A stretch of 64,000 nt of DNA from Novilysobacter selenitireducens (GTDB lineage: Bacteria > Pseudomonadota > Gammaproteobacteria > Xanthomonadales > Xanthomonadaceae): contig NZ_JAINZW010000003.1 of the NCBI RefSeq assembly GCF_020026895.1, forward strand, positions 1 through 64,000. The letters are read 5' to 3'. Below the pieces are notes generated by a model, which saw nothing but the letters and a program-made list of their open reading frames with translations, did not search any database and was not told where the DNA came from. A program made the position numbers and the translations under genes. The first letter of the stretch is position 1; the number at the start of each line of letters is the position of its first letter. This document shows positions 8,166 through 17,207 of the stretch, in pieces.

Positions 8166-8537
8166 ATGGATTCGTTAAATCCAAGTGAAGGCGCTGAGGC
8201 GCGTGTGGCGCTGGTCACGCTTGATCGGTTGCCCAATGGCGGTTTCGCGGAAGTCGAAGCGGTGATCGACGGCGACGCGGAGTCGCTGGTGCTGTACCGC
8301 GACGGTGACTCCGTGCGCGCGTGGCTCAACATCTGCCCCCATGCCGGCCGCCGCCTGGACTGGGCGCCCGGCCAGTTCCTCAAGAGCCGCGAGGGCCTGC
8401 TGGTGTGCGCCGCCCACGGCGCGAGTTTCCAGCTGGCCGACGGCGTCTGCGTCGCCGGGCCTTGCCGGGGCGAGGCATTGCGCCCGGTGCCGGTGGACGT
8501 GCGCGATGGCGCGGTGTGGCTGGCAGCGGCGACGTAG
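8166..8537 (+). CDS. Small Rieske [2Fe-2S] ferredoxin-like protein
   Basis: This 123-residue protein is essentially one Rieske domain. The cluster ligands are visible as C57-P-H59 in NICPHAGRRLD and C81-AA-H84 in LLVCAAHGASF. Small soluble Rieske proteins usually pass electrons to oxygenases or act as redox partners; no oxygenase gene is adjacent, so the partner is unknown. The ATG at 8166 is chosen because the frame upstream overlaps the divergent membrane protein gene and is not Rieske-like. It converges on the SLC13 permease gene. Confidence 0.88.
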   Translation: MDSLNPSEGAEARVALVTLDRLPNGGFAEVEAVIDGDAESLVLYRDGDSVRAWLNICPHAGRRLDWAPGQFLKSREGLLVCAAHGASFQLADGVCVAGPCRGEALRPVPVDVRDGAVWLAAAT

Positions 8538-8558
8538 CCCGGACGCGGGCCCCGGGTT

Positions 8559-10409
8559 TCAGAACAGGTCGACCCAGAACATCAGGTTGACCATGCCCAC
8601 GGCGACCACCGTGTAGATCAGCGACAGCGGCCCGCCGATGCGCCAGAGCTCCTTGCCCGAATAGCCCGCCGGGCCGCTGATCATCGAGATGACCGGGTTG
8701 GATGCGGTCATGAAGTTGTTGGAGGCCGACAGCGCGACGATCAGCGCGAACGCGGTCGGGTCGCCGCCCGCGGCCAGCGCCAGGTTCACGGCGAGCGGCA
8801 CCATCACGATGGTCGCGCCGACGTGGCTGATGACCAGCGAGAACAGCGTGGTCAGCAGGCCCAGCGCCACCTCCAGCAGCCAGACCGGCGTGCCTTCCGG
8901 CAACTGCTCGATGCTGTGGCCGGCCACCCACGCCGCCGCGCCGGAGGAGTCCATCGCCCAGCCCAGCGGGATCAGGCAGGCCATCAGGAAGATGGTCTTC
9001 CAGTTGATGGCCGAGTACGCCTCGTCGATGTGGATGACGCCGGCCACCAGCATGCCGGCCACGCCCGTCATCAGGGCGATCGACACCGGCAGGCGCGAGG
9101 ACAGCGCCAGTAGCATCGCCACGGCGAAGATGCCCAGCGCGATCTTGAGCTTGTGCGGGCGCTGTTCGCCCTTGGGGTAGTCGGTGACCACGACCAGGTT
9201 CTTGCCGGCAGCCGCGCGCGCCAGGTCGGTCCAGATGCTGTGCAGCACCAGCATGTCGCCCGAGCGCAGCGGTACGTCGCGCACGTTCTCGCGCATCACA
9301 GACTTGTCGCGGTTGATCGCCAGCAGGCTGACGCCCAGCTGCTTGCGCAGTTCCAGCTCGCGCCCCGTCTTGCCGATGAAATTGGAGGTGGGCGGGATCA
9401 CCGCCTCGGAAATGCCTGCGCGGCTGGGGTTGAACAGGTCGCCGAAGTTGCGCAGGCGGGAGGTCATGCGCAGGAAGTGGTTCTGCGCGAAGTCGCCCAC
9501 CTGCTGCTTGCCGCCCATCACGCCCAGCACGCTGCCGACCCAGATGCGGGTGTCGGCCGGCGGTGCCAGGCGCGATTCGTTGTTGCTCTTGAGCGCCAGC
9601 AGCAGCGGCGCACCGTGCAGCGCCTCGGCCTCGCCCAGCGACATACCCACCAGCGGGCTGTCGGCGGTGACGGTCAGCTCGTAGACATCGCCCTCGATGC
9701 CGTAGGCGTTGGCGAAGTAGCTCTGCGTGCGCGCCGGCGTGGCGCCCTTGCCGTCGTCGCGCTCGAGCTTCTTGCCGAAGAAGTGGAAGTACGCCAAGGA
9801 CGCACCCAGCAGCGCCAGGCCGATCGGCAGCGGCGCGAACATCGCCAGCGGCTCCAGCGTGGCCGCGCCCGAGGGCAGGTTGCTGTTGGCCGCCAGCAAC
9901 AGGTCGTTGAGCAGGATCAGCGGAGAGTTGCCGACCATCGTCAGGCCGCCGCCCATGACGATCGCCGCGGCGATCGGCAGCAGCAGCCGCGGCAGCGACA
10001 GGCCGGTGCGCGAGGACAGGCGCGAGGCGACGGGCAGGTACAGCGCCATCACCGCCGGGTTCTGCATGAAGGAAGAGTTGAGACCGGCGACCGCGCCCGT
10101 CAGCAGCATCAGTCGCTGCTCGATGCCGTGCGCGCGCCGCAGCAGCCAGCCGGCCAGGCGATTAAGTGCGCCGGTGCGGTCCAGGCCCGCGCCCAGGATC
10201 ATCGTGGCGATGATGCTCATCACCGCGTTGGACGAGAAGCCGTTGAAGATTTCCTCCGGCGCGACCAGGCCCGACAGGCCCAGCAGCACCAGCACCACCA
10301 GCGCGACCACGTCGGCGCGGATGCGCTCGAACAGGAACATCACCATCGTGAAGCCGACCAGCCCGAGGACCAGCTTCATGTCGGTGGTGAGCGCGAGCGC
10401 GGTGTCCAT
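8559..10409 (-). CDS. SLC13/DASS-family permease with TrkA-C domains
   Basis: This 616-residue integral membrane protein has the divided layout of SLC13-type anion permeases. The N-terminal transmembrane half runs to about residue 215 and includes LSGLVAPEEIFNGFSSNAVM. A cytosolic insert of about 210-400 holds two TrkA-C (RCK_C)-like domains (for example ELTVTADSPLVGMSLGEAE). The C-terminal membrane half has SNNFMTASNPVISMISGPAGY. Such proteins carry sulfate, citrate, dicarboxylates or other anions; the substrate is not readable here. A second ATG at residue 11 is an alternative start. It stands alone, convergent with the Rieske gene. Confidence 0.88.
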   Translation of the reverse strand: MDTALALTTDMKLVLGLVGFTMVMFLFERIRADVVALVVLVLLGLSGLVAPEEIFNGFSSNAVMSIIATMILGAGLDRTGALNRLAGWLLRRAHGIEQRLMLLTGAVAGLNSSFMQNPAVMALYLPVASRLSSRTGLSLPRLLLPIAAAIVMGGGLTMVGNSPLILLNDLLLAANSNLPSGAATLEPLAMFAPLPIGLALLGASLAYFHFFGKKLERDDGKGATPARTQSYFANAYGIEGDVYELTVTADSPLVGMSLGEAEALHGAPLLLALKSNNESRLAPPADTRIWVGSVLGVMGGKQQVGDFAQNHFLRMTSRLRNFGDLFNPSRAGISEAVIPPTSNFIGKTGRELELRKQLGVSLLAINRDKSVMRENVRDVPLRSGDMLVLHSIWTDLARAAAGKNLVVVTDYPKGEQRPHKLKIALGIFAVAMLLALSSRLPVSIALMTGVAGMLVAGVIHIDEAYSAINWKTIFLMACLIPLGWAMDSSGAAAWVAGHSIEQLPEGTPVWLLEVALGLLTTLFSLVISHVGATIVMVPLAVNLALAAGGDPTAFALIVALSASNNFMTASNPVISMISGPAGYSGKELWRIGGPLSLIYTVVAVGMVNLMFWVDLF

Positions 10410-10574
10410 CAGTGCGCCGGCGGCCGGGCGTGCGGCGCGGTGGCGGGGTGGGGAAGAGCTGCGACGTCAGCGGCACGCGTGGGCTGGCACGGGGTCGACA
10501 GACGGACGCCGGACGCGGGCATCGTGCGGATCGAAACGGCGTACCTGCTCCTCACCAGCTCCCGGCTCCCGGTC

Positions 10575-11330
10575 CTAGACCCTGTCGTACAGCAGGTCCC
10601 ACACGCCGTGGCCGAGCTTCTGGCCGCGGGTCTCGAAGTGCGTCTGCGGGCGCCAGTCCGGCCGCGGTACCGCACCGCGCGGCCCTGCCCGGTTGGCGAT
10701 GCCGGGCGTGGCGTCCAGGACGTCCCACATGTGCTCGGCATACTCCTGCCAATCGGTCGCAAGGTGCAAGCGCCCATCCGGCGCCAGCTTGCGTACCAGC
10801 AGCGTGGCGAACTCCGGCTGCACCAGCCGCCGCTTGTGGTGGCGCTTCTTGTGCCACGGGTCCGGGAAATAGATGCGGATCTCGTCGAGGCTGCCGTCGG
10901 CCACCTCGTTCGTGAGCACCTCGACGGCGTCGTGGTGGAACACCCGCACGTTGCGCGCGTCGTCCTCGGCCAGCGCGTTGAGGAGACGGCCGACACCGGG
11001 CGCGTGCACTTCGATGCCGACGTGGTCGCGCGCGGGGTCGCGCGCGGCCGAGTACCGCAGTGCCTCGCCGTTGCCGAAGCCGATCTCGACGATGCGCGGC
11101 GCGCTGCGGCCAAAGGCGGCATCGAAGTCGCGCGGCGTGCCGCGGCTTCCAGAAGGCATGTAGTCCAGCCCGAACCGCGGCCACTGCTCGTCGAACGCGC
11201 GCTGCTGCGCGGGCGTGAACCGCCCCTGCCGCAACACGAAGCTGCGCACCTGGCGGTGGCCTTCGGTCACGGTGAAGGGCTTGGGCGGCACCTTGCCCGG
11301 CCTGGACTCGTCTGCGGCGTCGTCGCTCAT
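10575..11330 (-). CDS. trmB: tRNA (guanine-N7-)-methyltransferase TrmB
   Basis: TrmB makes m7G46 in the variable loop of many tRNAs, using SAM. The 251-residue protein shows the family landmarks: [11 protein letters not shown] (SAM loop), [13 protein letters not shown], the characteristic [20 protein letters not shown], and a late [20 protein letters not shown]. The N-terminal extension ([20 protein letters not shown]) is standard. It begins 16 bases after thiG and looks cotranscribed with thiS-thiG, an arrangement known from other gammaproteobacteria. Confidence 0.96.
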   Translation of the reverse strand: MSDDAADESRPGKVPPKPFTVTEGHRQVRSFVLRQGRFTPAQQRAFDEQWPRFGLDYMPSGSRGTPRDFDAAFGRSAPRIVEIGFGNGEALRYSAARDPARDHVGIEVHAPGVGRLLNALAEDDARNVRVFHHDAVEVLTNEVADGSLDEIRIYFPDPWHKKRHHKRRLVQPEFATLLVRKLAPDGRLHLATDWQEYAEHMWDVLDATPGIANRAGPRGAVPRPDWRPQTHFETRGQKLGHGVWDLLYDRV

Positions 11331-11346
11331 CGTGGAAGCCGGCCTG

Positions 11347-12141
11347 TCAGCCGATCAGCCCATCGACCGGGCTGGACGCACTCGCATAGCGCTTGCGCGG
11401 GATGCGGCCGGCCTTGAACGCGGCGTGGCCGGCCTCCACCGCCAGCTTCATCGCATGTGCCATCAGCACCGGATCCTTCGCGCCGGCGATCGCGGTGTTC
11501 ATCAGCACGCCGTCGCAACCCAGCTCCATTGCGATGGCGGCATCCGACGCGGTGCCCACGCCGGCGTCGACGATGATCGGCACCTTCGCGTTCTCGACGA
11601 TCTCGATCAGGTTGTATTTGTTCTGCACGCCCAGGCCCGAGCCGATCGGCGCGGCCAGCGGCATGACCGCCACGCAGCCGATGTCCTCCAGGCGCTTGGC
11701 CAGGATCGGGTCGTCGGAGGTGTAGACCATCACGTCGAAGCCGTCCTTCACCAGCGTTTCGGCCGCGGCGATGGTGGCGACCACATCGGGGAACAATGTC
11801 TTCTGGTCGCCCAGCACCTCGAGCTTCACCAGCGTGTGGCCGTCCAGCAGTTCGCGCGCCAGGCGGCAGGTGCGCACGGCATCGTCGGCGGTGTAGCAGC
11901 CGGCGGTGTTGGGCAGGATGGTGAAGCGGTCCGGCGGCAGCACGTCGAGCAGGTTGGGCTCGCCCGGGTTCTGGCCGATGTTCGTGCGGCGGATGGCGAC
12001 GGTGACGATTTCCGCGCCCGCGGCCTCGGTGGCGCGGCGGGTTTCGTCCAGGTCCTTGAACTTGCCGGTGCCGGTGAGCAGGCGCGAGGCGTAGGGCTTG
12101 CCTGCGATGACGAGGGGTTCGGGGGCGTGTGGCGTGGTCAT
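11347..12141 (-). CDS. thiG: Thiazole synthase ThiG
   Basis: ThiG condenses dehydroglycine or iminoglycine, deoxyxylulose-5-phosphate and ThiS-thiocarboxylate to the thiazole phosphate of thiamine. The 264-residue protein is full length. It contains the N-terminal [12 protein letters not shown]-like motif (here [19 protein letters not shown]), [23 protein letters not shown], the active-site lysine segment [10 protein letters not shown], and the phosphate-binding [21 protein letters not shown] and [21 protein letters not shown]. The ATG at 12141 starts MTTPHAPEP; longer upstream readings of the same frame are low-complexity and rejected. No TPP riboswitch was found upstream. Confidence 0.96.
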   Translation of the reverse strand: MTTPHAPEPLVIAGKPYASRLLTGTGKFKDLDETRRATEAAGAEIVTVAIRRTNIGQNPGEPNLLDVLPPDRFTILPNTAGCYTADDAVRTCRLARELLDGHTLVKLEVLGDQKTLFPDVVATIAAAETLVKDGFDVMVYTSDDPILAKRLEDIGCVAVMPLAAPIGSGLGVQNKYNLIEIVENAKVPIIVDAGVGTASDAAIAMELGCDGVLMNTAIAGAKDPVLMAHAMKLAVEAGHAAFKAGRIPRKRYASASSPVDGLIG

Positions 12142-12239
12142 CGCGCCATTATTGCATCGCGATACGACACGTGGGCCGCGATGGAGCAGCGAGTGTGGCG
12201 CGCGCTCAGCCGCCGGCAGTGCCAGCGTGCGGCACGTGC

Positions 12240-12440
12240 TCAGCCGCCTCCGAGCGCGTGCACGATCTCGACGCGATCGCCGTCCGCCAGGGGATGCTCG
12301 CCGTGGCGGCCGCGCGGAACGATCTCGCCGTTGACCTCGACGGCCACACGGCGCTGGGCCAGGCCCTCCATTTCGAGCAGGGCGGCGATGGTGCAGGCGG
12401 CCTCGAGCGCGCGGGCTTCGCCGTTGAGTGTGATGTCCAT
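12240..12440 (-). CDS. thiS: Sulfur carrier protein ThiS
   Basis: ThiS is a small ubiquitin-fold protein whose C-terminal glycine is adenylated and converted to a thiocarboxylate, the sulfur donor for ThiG. The 66-residue product has the beta-grasp pattern ([32 protein letters not shown]) and ends IVHALGGG with the required terminal Gly-Gly. It lies about 100 bases upstream of thiG on the same strand. Typical ThiS length is 65-70 residues, which favours the ATG at 12440. Confidence 0.93.
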   Translation of the reverse strand: MDITLNGEARALEAACTIAALLEMEGLAQRRVAVEVNGEIVPRGRHGEHPLADGDRVEIVHALGGG

Positions 12441-12629
12441 GCGCGCATTGTCGGCAAGTGCGCGCCGCGGTGCCACTTGGGGCGTTGCCGCGGTGCCGTG
12501 CGGTTCCTGCAGGCACGGGATGCGGCGGTGCGCCTTGTCCGCGTGCGCCGGGCGTGGTTCGATGCGCGCCATCCGCGGGCGTATGCCCGCCGGACCGCCT
12601 CTTCCCATCGCTCATCGCAAGGACGATCC

Positions 12630-14477
12630 ATGAACCGACCCGTTCGTACCGCGCTGGCTGCGGCCCTCGCGCTCGCCACCGCGCCCGCCTTCGCCCAGAC
12701 CTACTCGCAGACGATCTTCTTCGGCGACAGCCTCACCGACTCCGGCCACTTCCGTCCGGTCCTGATCCAGGTCGCGGGTCCGCAGGCCGCGATCCTGGGC
12801 CGCTTCACCACCAACCCGGGGCTGGTGTGGTCCGAGCAACTGGCCGACTTCTACGCCGCGGCCGCCGTCAGCGCCAACCAGGGCGGCAGCAACTACGCCG
12901 TCGGCGGTGCGCGCACCGGTACCGATACCGCCAGTCAGCTGGGCCCGGTGCCGTCGGTGCAGACGCAGGTCGCCAGCTACCTGGCCGCCACCGGCGGGCA
13001 GGCCGACGCCGACGCGCTCTACGCGGTGTGGGGCGGCGCCAACGACGTGTTTGCTGCGGTCGGCACCGCGGGCGCGGGTGGCGACCCGGCGCCGGTGATC
13101 GGCCAGGCCGTGGCCGCGCAGGTCGGTGCGATCGGCACGCTGCAGGCGGCTGGCGCGCGCTACGTGCTGGTACCCACCGTGCCCGATATCGGCCTGACGC
13201 CGGGTTTCCGCGCACAGGGCCCGGCCGCGCAGGCCGGCGGTACGCAACTGTCGATGGCCTACAACGACGCCCTGTTCGGCGGGCTGGCGCAGGCCGGCCT
13301 GCGGGTCATCCCGCTCGATACCTTCAGCCTGTTCCAGGAGGTCGTGGCGAACCCGGCCGAGTTCGGTTTCACCAACATCACCGGCACCGCGTGCCAGCCG
13401 CAGATCACCGCACAGTCGATCACCTGCAACCCGGGCACCTACGTGACGCCCACCGCGGCCGACGATTACGCGTTCGCCGACGGCGTGCACCCGACCGCCA
13501 ACGCCCACACGATCATTGCCGACTACGCCGCCTCCGTCCTGGAAGGACCGCGGCAGGTGGCGATGCTGCCGCACGCCCAGCAACTGGCCGGCCGTACCCG
13601 CAGCGACCGGGTCGCGGCGCAGTGGCGCGGTGGCTCCACGGGTGAGCCCGGACTGCGTGCCTGGGCCGACCTGCGCGGCGACTACCAGAAGTTCGACGAA
13701 GGCACCGGCGCGATGGTCGACGGCGAGGGCGGCGGTGCCGGACTGCTGGCCGGCCTGGGCTGGAGCAGCGGCGACTTCCACGTCGGCGGCTTCCTGGGCG
13801 CCGGCTCGCAGACGCTGAAGTGGGGCCAGGGCAGGGGCGAGTTCTCCTTCGACGACACCACGCTGGGTGCCTACGCCGGTTGGCGTGGCGGCAACGGCTG
13901 GGTGGGCGTGCAGGCCAGCACCAGCCAGGGCGACTACGACACCGAGCGCCGCGTCGACCTCGGCCCGGCCACGCGTGTGCACCGCGCCTCGGCCGACGGC
14001 GACAACCTGACGGTGGCGCTGGATGCCGGCTGGCGCTTCGACCACGGCACCCTCAGCCACGGTCCGGTGCTGTCGCTGGTATCGCAGCGCATCGACATCG
14101 ACGCGATGGCCGAGGACCAGGCGGACCTGTCGACCTCGCTGGCGTACCCGCAGCGCGAGATCGATTCGCTGGTCGGCAGCGTCGGCTGGCAGGTCGCCCT
14201 GCAGATGGGCGAGCACTTCGCGCCGTACGCACGCCTGACGTGGGACCGCGAGTTCGAGGATCACGACGAAGAGGCCTTCGCGCAGCTGCAGTCGATGCCG
14301 GGCACCGCGCCGTACGCGGTGCCGGGGCTGGAGCTGGACGAGGACTACGGCACGGTGATGCTGGGTGCGCGCACCACGCTGTTCGGGTTGGACGCCGATG
14401 CCGGCCTGGCCGGCTCGGTGGCGCGCAACGGCACCGACAGCGTCGGCGTGTTCCTCAACGTCGGGCGCGGTTTCTGA
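12630..14477 (+). CDS. Autotransporter GDSL esterase/lipase (EstA-like)
   Basis: A type V secreted hydrolase of 615 residues. A signal peptide ([16 protein letters not shown]) leads into an SGNH/GDSL catalytic domain. Ser34 lies in [11 protein letters not shown], Asn138 in WGGANDVF, and the Asp284/His287 pair in [12 protein letters not shown]. Residues of about 330-615 form an autotransporter beta-barrel with a terminal aromatic strand ([10 protein letters not shown]), so the esterase is probably displayed on the outer surface as in Pseudomonas EstA. Relatives hydrolyse short-chain esters and affect motility and rhamnolipid production; that role is not shown here. The cysteine pair near 255-266 may form a disulfide. 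Confidence 0.93.
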   Translation: MNRPVRTALAAALALATAPAFAQTYSQTIFFGDSLTDSGHFRPVLIQVAGPQAAILGRFTTNPGLVWSEQLADFYAAAAVSANQGGSNYAVGGARTGTDTASQLGPVPSVQTQVASYLAATGGQADADALYAVWGGANDVFAAVGTAGAGGDPAPVIGQAVAAQVGAIGTLQAAGARYVLVPTVPDIGLTPGFRAQGPAAQAGGTQLSMAYNDALFGGLAQAGLRVIPLDTFSLFQEVVANPAEFGFTNITGTACQPQITAQSITCNPGTYVTPTAADDYAFADGVHPTANAHTIIADYAASVLEGPRQVAMLPHAQQLAGRTRSDRVAAQWRGGSTGEPGLRAWADLRGDYQKFDEGTGAMVDGEGGGAGLLAGLGWSSGDFHVGGFLGAGSQTLKWGQGRGEFSFDDTTLGAYAGWRGGNGWVGVQASTSQGDYDTERRVDLGPATRVHRASADGDNLTVALDAGWRFDHGTLSHGPVLSLVSQRIDIDAMAEDQADLSTSLAYPQREIDSLVGSVGWQVALQMGEHFAPYARLTWDREFEDHDEEAFAQLQSMPGTAPYAVPGLELDEDYGTVMLGARTTLFGLDADAGLAGSVARNGTDSVGVFLNVGRGF

Positions 14478-14542
14478 CGCCGGCCACCGGCCTGTGCGGG
14501 CGCGTTGCCAGTAGGGGCGCGCCGGCATAGACTTCCGGTCGC

Positions 14543-14616
14543 GCGGGTGTAGTTCAATGGTAGAACTTCAGCTTCCCAAGCTGATAGCGTGGGTTCGATT
14601 CCCATCACCCGCTCCA
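14543..14616 (+). tRNA. tRNA-Gly, anticodon CCC
   Basis: A complete cloverleaf folds by eye. The acceptor stem is GCGGGTG / CACCCGC, with U discriminator and an encoded CCA at 14614-14616. The D arm is GTTC-loop-GAAC. The anticodon stem is TCAGC/GCTGA with loop TTCCCAA, so the anticodon is CCC. The T arm is GTGGG-TTCGATT-CCCAT. This is the minor Gly isoacceptor reading GGG. A rho-independent terminator follows directly. Confidence 0.96.
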
Positions 14617-14620
14617 TCTT

Positions 14621-14657
14621 GCGGCGGCTCCGTCCTTCGGGACCGGGCCGCCGTTTT
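14621..14657 (+). terminator. Rho-independent terminator after tRNA-Gly
   Basis: An inverted repeat (CGGCGG ... CCGCCG around a TTCG-containing loop) is followed by a short T run (GTTTTCG). It begins four bases after the encoded CCA, as expected for a single tRNA transcription unit. Confidence 0.75.
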
Positions 14658-14726
14658 CGTTGGGCCTTCGCCCCGGTGCGCCCATCGCGCCACGCGACCC
14701 GATCAACCCACACAGGCCACCGCCGC

Positions 14727-15197
14727 ATGACGCAGGGTGCACCCGAACGGATCGTCCTGGGCTGGCGCGAGTGGGTTGCGTTGCCCGGGCTAGGGCTGCC
14801 CTGGGTCCGCGCGAAGGTCGATAGCGGCGCGCGCAGTTGCGCCTTGCACGTCGACGCGCACTGGCGCTTCACCGAAGGGGGCGCGCCGTGGGTGGGCTTC
14901 CGGGTGGCACCGGGCACGGGTGTGCCGATCGAATCGATTGCACCGGTGCTGGAAGAGCGCGAAGTGACCGACTCGGGCGGCCATCGCAGCCGCCGGGTGT
15001 TCCTCCGCACGACGATGCGCCTGGCGGGCATGGAGCGCGAGATCGACATCAACCTTTCGGACCGCCGCGGCATGCGCTTCCCCATGCTGCTTGGCCGTAC
15101 CGCGATGGCCGGTGCGTTCATGGTGGACCCGTCACGTTCGTTCCTGCATGGCCGCCCGTCCGGCGGCGTCGTTCACTCCCTGAAGAAGCCTCGATGA
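14727..15197 (+). CDS. RimB/RloA2-type retropepsin-like protease (PF05618)
   Basis: A 156-residue member of the family once called ATP-dependent zinc proteases, now recognised as retropepsin-like. The catalytic motif is [10 protein letters not shown] (residues about 31-40), and the [19 protein letters not shown] end is typical. In Pseudomonas the relative RimB works with RimK and controls its glutamylation of ribosomal protein S6. Here the gene overlaps the rimK start by four bases (ATGA), a strong sign of coupled function. It follows tRNA-Gly and its terminator. Confidence 0.85.
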   Translation: MTQGAPERIVLGWREWVALPGLGLPWVRAKVDSGARSCALHVDAHWRFTEGGAPWVGFRVAPGTGVPIESIAPVLEEREVTDSGGHRSRRVFLRTTMRLAGMEREIDINLSDRRGMRFPMLLGRTAMAGAFMVDPSRSFLHGRPSGGVVHSLKKPR

Positions 15198-16102
15198 AGC
15201 TCGCGATCCTGTCGCGTAACACCAAGCTGTACTCCACGCGCCGGCTGGTGGAGGCCGCGCGCGAACGCCGCCACAGCGTGCGCGTGCTGGACCCGTTGCG
15301 CTGCTACATGCGCATCGATTCGGATGGCTTCCGGATGCACTACAAGGGCGTCGAGATTGCCGGCTACCACGCGGTGATCCCGCGCGTGGGGGCATCGATC
15401 ACACGCTACGGGTCGGCGGTGCTGCGGCAGTTCGAACTGATGGGCACCTTCACCCCCAACCCGTCCGACGCGGTGCTGCGTGCACGCGACAAGCTGCGCA
15501 GCCACCAGATGCTCGCGGCGCAGGGCATCGGCCTGCCGGCCACGGTGTTCGGCGACAACCCCGACGACACCGCCGACCTGCTGTCGATGCTGGGCCCGCC
15601 CCCGCACGTCATCAAGCTCAACGAAGGCACCCAGGGTGCGGGCGTGATGCTGACGGAGAAGCTGTCGGCGTCGAAGGGCGTGATCGAGGCGCTGCGGGGC
15701 CTGTACGCGCAGTTCCTCGTGCAGGAGTTCGTGGCCGAGGCCAAGGGCGCGGACCTGCGCTGTTTCGTGGTGGGCGGCAAGGTGGTTGCGGCGATGAAGC
15801 GGCAGGCGCCGAAGGGCGACTTCCGCTCCAACCTCCACCGCGGCGGGCGCGCCAAGGGCGTGAAGGCGACGGCGGCCGAGCAGGACGTCGCCATCCGGGC
15901 CGCGCGCGTGCTGGGGCTGGGCGTGGCCGGTGTCGACCTGATCCGGTCCGCGCGCGGGCCGCTGGTGCTGGAAGTGAATGCCTCGCCGGGCCTGGAGGGC
16001 ATCGAGGACGCCACCGGGGTCGACGTGGCGGGGGAGATCGTCGATTACGTCGCCTTGCGCTACAAGCGCATCGCCGCCAAGCGCGCCGCGACCAAGGCCT
16101 GA
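15194..16102 (+). CDS. rimK: RimK, S6 glutamate ligase (ATP-grasp)
   Basis: RimK adds glutamate residues to the C terminus of ribosomal protein S6 and can make poly-glutamate. The 302-residue protein is the usual length. It starts [20 protein letters not shown] and shows the ATP-grasp signatures [49 protein letters not shown] and [14 protein letters not shown] (metal-binding Glu and Asn). It overlaps the upstream protease gene by four bases and the two are probably one transcript. The basic tail [12 protein letters not shown] is slightly longer than in E. coli. Confidence 0.95.
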   Translation: MKLAILSRNTKLYSTRRLVEAARERRHSVRVLDPLRCYMRIDSDGFRMHYKGVEIAGYHAVIPRVGASITRYGSAVLRQFELMGTFTPNPSDAVLRARDKLRSHQMLAAQGIGLPATVFGDNPDDTADLLSMLGPPPHVIKLNEGTQGAGVMLTEKLSASKGVIEALRGLYAQFLVQEFVAEAKGADLRCFVVGGKVVAAMKRQAPKGDFRSNLHRGGRAKGVKATAAEQDVAIRAARVLGLGVAGVDLIRSARGPLVLEVNASPGLEGIEDATGVDVAGEIVDYVALRYKRIAAKRAATKA

Positions 16103-16520
16103 CGGGTGTCCGCAGTCGCGGCCTGTGCTTCAAAAGGCATTGAAAATCAAAGGCTTGAAGTGGGCGATTGAGTGAATAGCGTTTCCTTAACGTCGCACTT
16201 AACGGTGGTTTAATCGCCCCCCGCGTAGCGTTGTCCGGACCGCAGCACTGCAGGGCTTGCCCGGGAACTCCCGGGGTCCGGCAGTTTCGGTATCGGGGCA
16301 ACACCCTTTTGGCCCAGGCGCGCGGCCCGCGCCTGGGTTTTTTGTGGGTGGCGGTCGGGCGTCCACCCCTCGCGGTGGTGGATGGGCCAGCCTGCGGATG
16401 TGTCCAAAACGCCCAGGCTCCGCCGCTCTGGCAGAATCCGGGCGTGGGCCGGTCCGCACGCCACGTCGACCCGAACCTTGCCACGCTGCCGCGGTCGAAT
16501 CCCCCACCCAGGAACCCCCA
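16103..16520 (+). ncRNA. Intergenic region with candidate structured RNA
   Basis: No gene is seen in these 418 bases. From about 16205 a segment folds well. CCGGACC pairs with GGTCCGG around an inner CCGGGA/TCCCGG hairpin, GTTG pairs with CAAC outside it, and a strong rho-independent terminator ends it at 16343. An independent small RNA of about 140 nt, or a leader attenuator for the following response regulator, would both fit. The family is not recognised. The remainder (16344-16520) is leader sequence of the response regulator. Confidence 0.4.
16313..16343 (+). terminator. Strong rho-independent terminator
   Basis: CCCAGGCGCG pairs with CGCGCCTGGG (10 bp, short CGGCC-type loop) and is followed by TTTTTT. 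It lies 211 bases after rimK and 178 bases before the response regulator, so it ends either the rimK transcript or an independent RNA. Confidence 0.85.
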
Positions 16521-17207
16521 ATGCGCATCCTCGTCATCGAAGACAACCAGGACATCGCCGCCAACCTCGGGGATTTCCTCGAAGACCGCGGCCACACCGT
16601 CGACTTCGCCGCCGACGGCATCACCGGCCTGCACCTGGCGGTGGTCCATGACTTCGACGCGATCGTGCTCGACCTCAACCTGCCCGGGCTGGACGGCCTG
16701 GAGGTCTGCCGCAAGCTGCGCAACGAGGCGCGCAAGCAGACGCCGGTGCTGATGCTGACCGCGCGCGATTCGCTGGACAACAAGTTGGCCGGGTTCGACT
16801 CGGGCGCCGACGACTACCTGATCAAGCCGTTCGCGCTGCAGGAGGTTGAAGTCCGCCTCAATGCACTGTCGCGCCGCGGCAAGGGCGTGCAGACGCGGGT
16901 GCTCAACGCCGCCGACCTCGAGTACAACCTCGACACGCTGGAAGTGCGCCGCCAGGGCAAGCTGCTGCAGCTCAACCCGACCGCTCTGAAGATCCTCCAG
17001 GCGCTGATGGAAGCCAGCCCGGCCGTGGTCACCCGGCAGGAACTGGAGACGCGCGTCTGGGGCGAGGAGCTGCCCGACTCCGACAGCCTGCGCGTGCACA
17101 TCCACGGCCTGCGGGCGGTGGTCGACAAGCCGTTCGAGACCCCGTTGATCCAGACGCGCCACGGCATCGGGTACCGCATTGCCGAAATCGAAAATGCCGG
17201 AAGCTGA
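16521..17207 (+). CDS. OmpR/PhoB-type response regulator
   Basis: The 228-residue regulator has a receiver domain with phosphoacceptor Asp51 (IVLDLNLPGLDGLEV), acidic pocket IEDNQD, the conserved Thr in MLTARD and Lys in LIKPFAL. The C-terminal winged helix (about 130-225) has the usual end RVHIHGLRAVVDKP ... TRHGIGYRI. The sequence reminds me of ColR of Xanthomonas, but I cannot confirm that. Its 3' end overlaps the kinase gene start by 14 bases, so the two form a two-gene operon. GGAA precedes the ATG. Confidence 0.93.
   Translation: MRILVIEDNQDIAANLGDFLEDRGHTVDFAADGITGLHLAVVHDFDAIVLDLNLPGLDGLEVCRKLRNEARKQTPVLMLTARDSLDNKLAGFDSGADDYLIKPFALQEVEVRLNALSRRGKGVQTRVLNAADLEYNLDTLEVRRQGKLLQLNPTALKILQALMEASPAVVTRQELETRVWGEELPDSDSLRVHIHGLRAVVDKPFETPLIQTRHGIGYRIAEIENAGS

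Noticed and set aside
9153-11417. Long open frame (754 codons) on the plus strand antisense to the SLC13 and trmB genes
   Set aside because: It is a GC-rich shadow frame over two clear genes, lacks any family motif and is full of Arg, Gln and His runs.
12441-12629. TPP riboswitch before thiS
   Set aside because: No CTGAGA or ACCTGATCTGGATAATGCC-like core on the minus strand.
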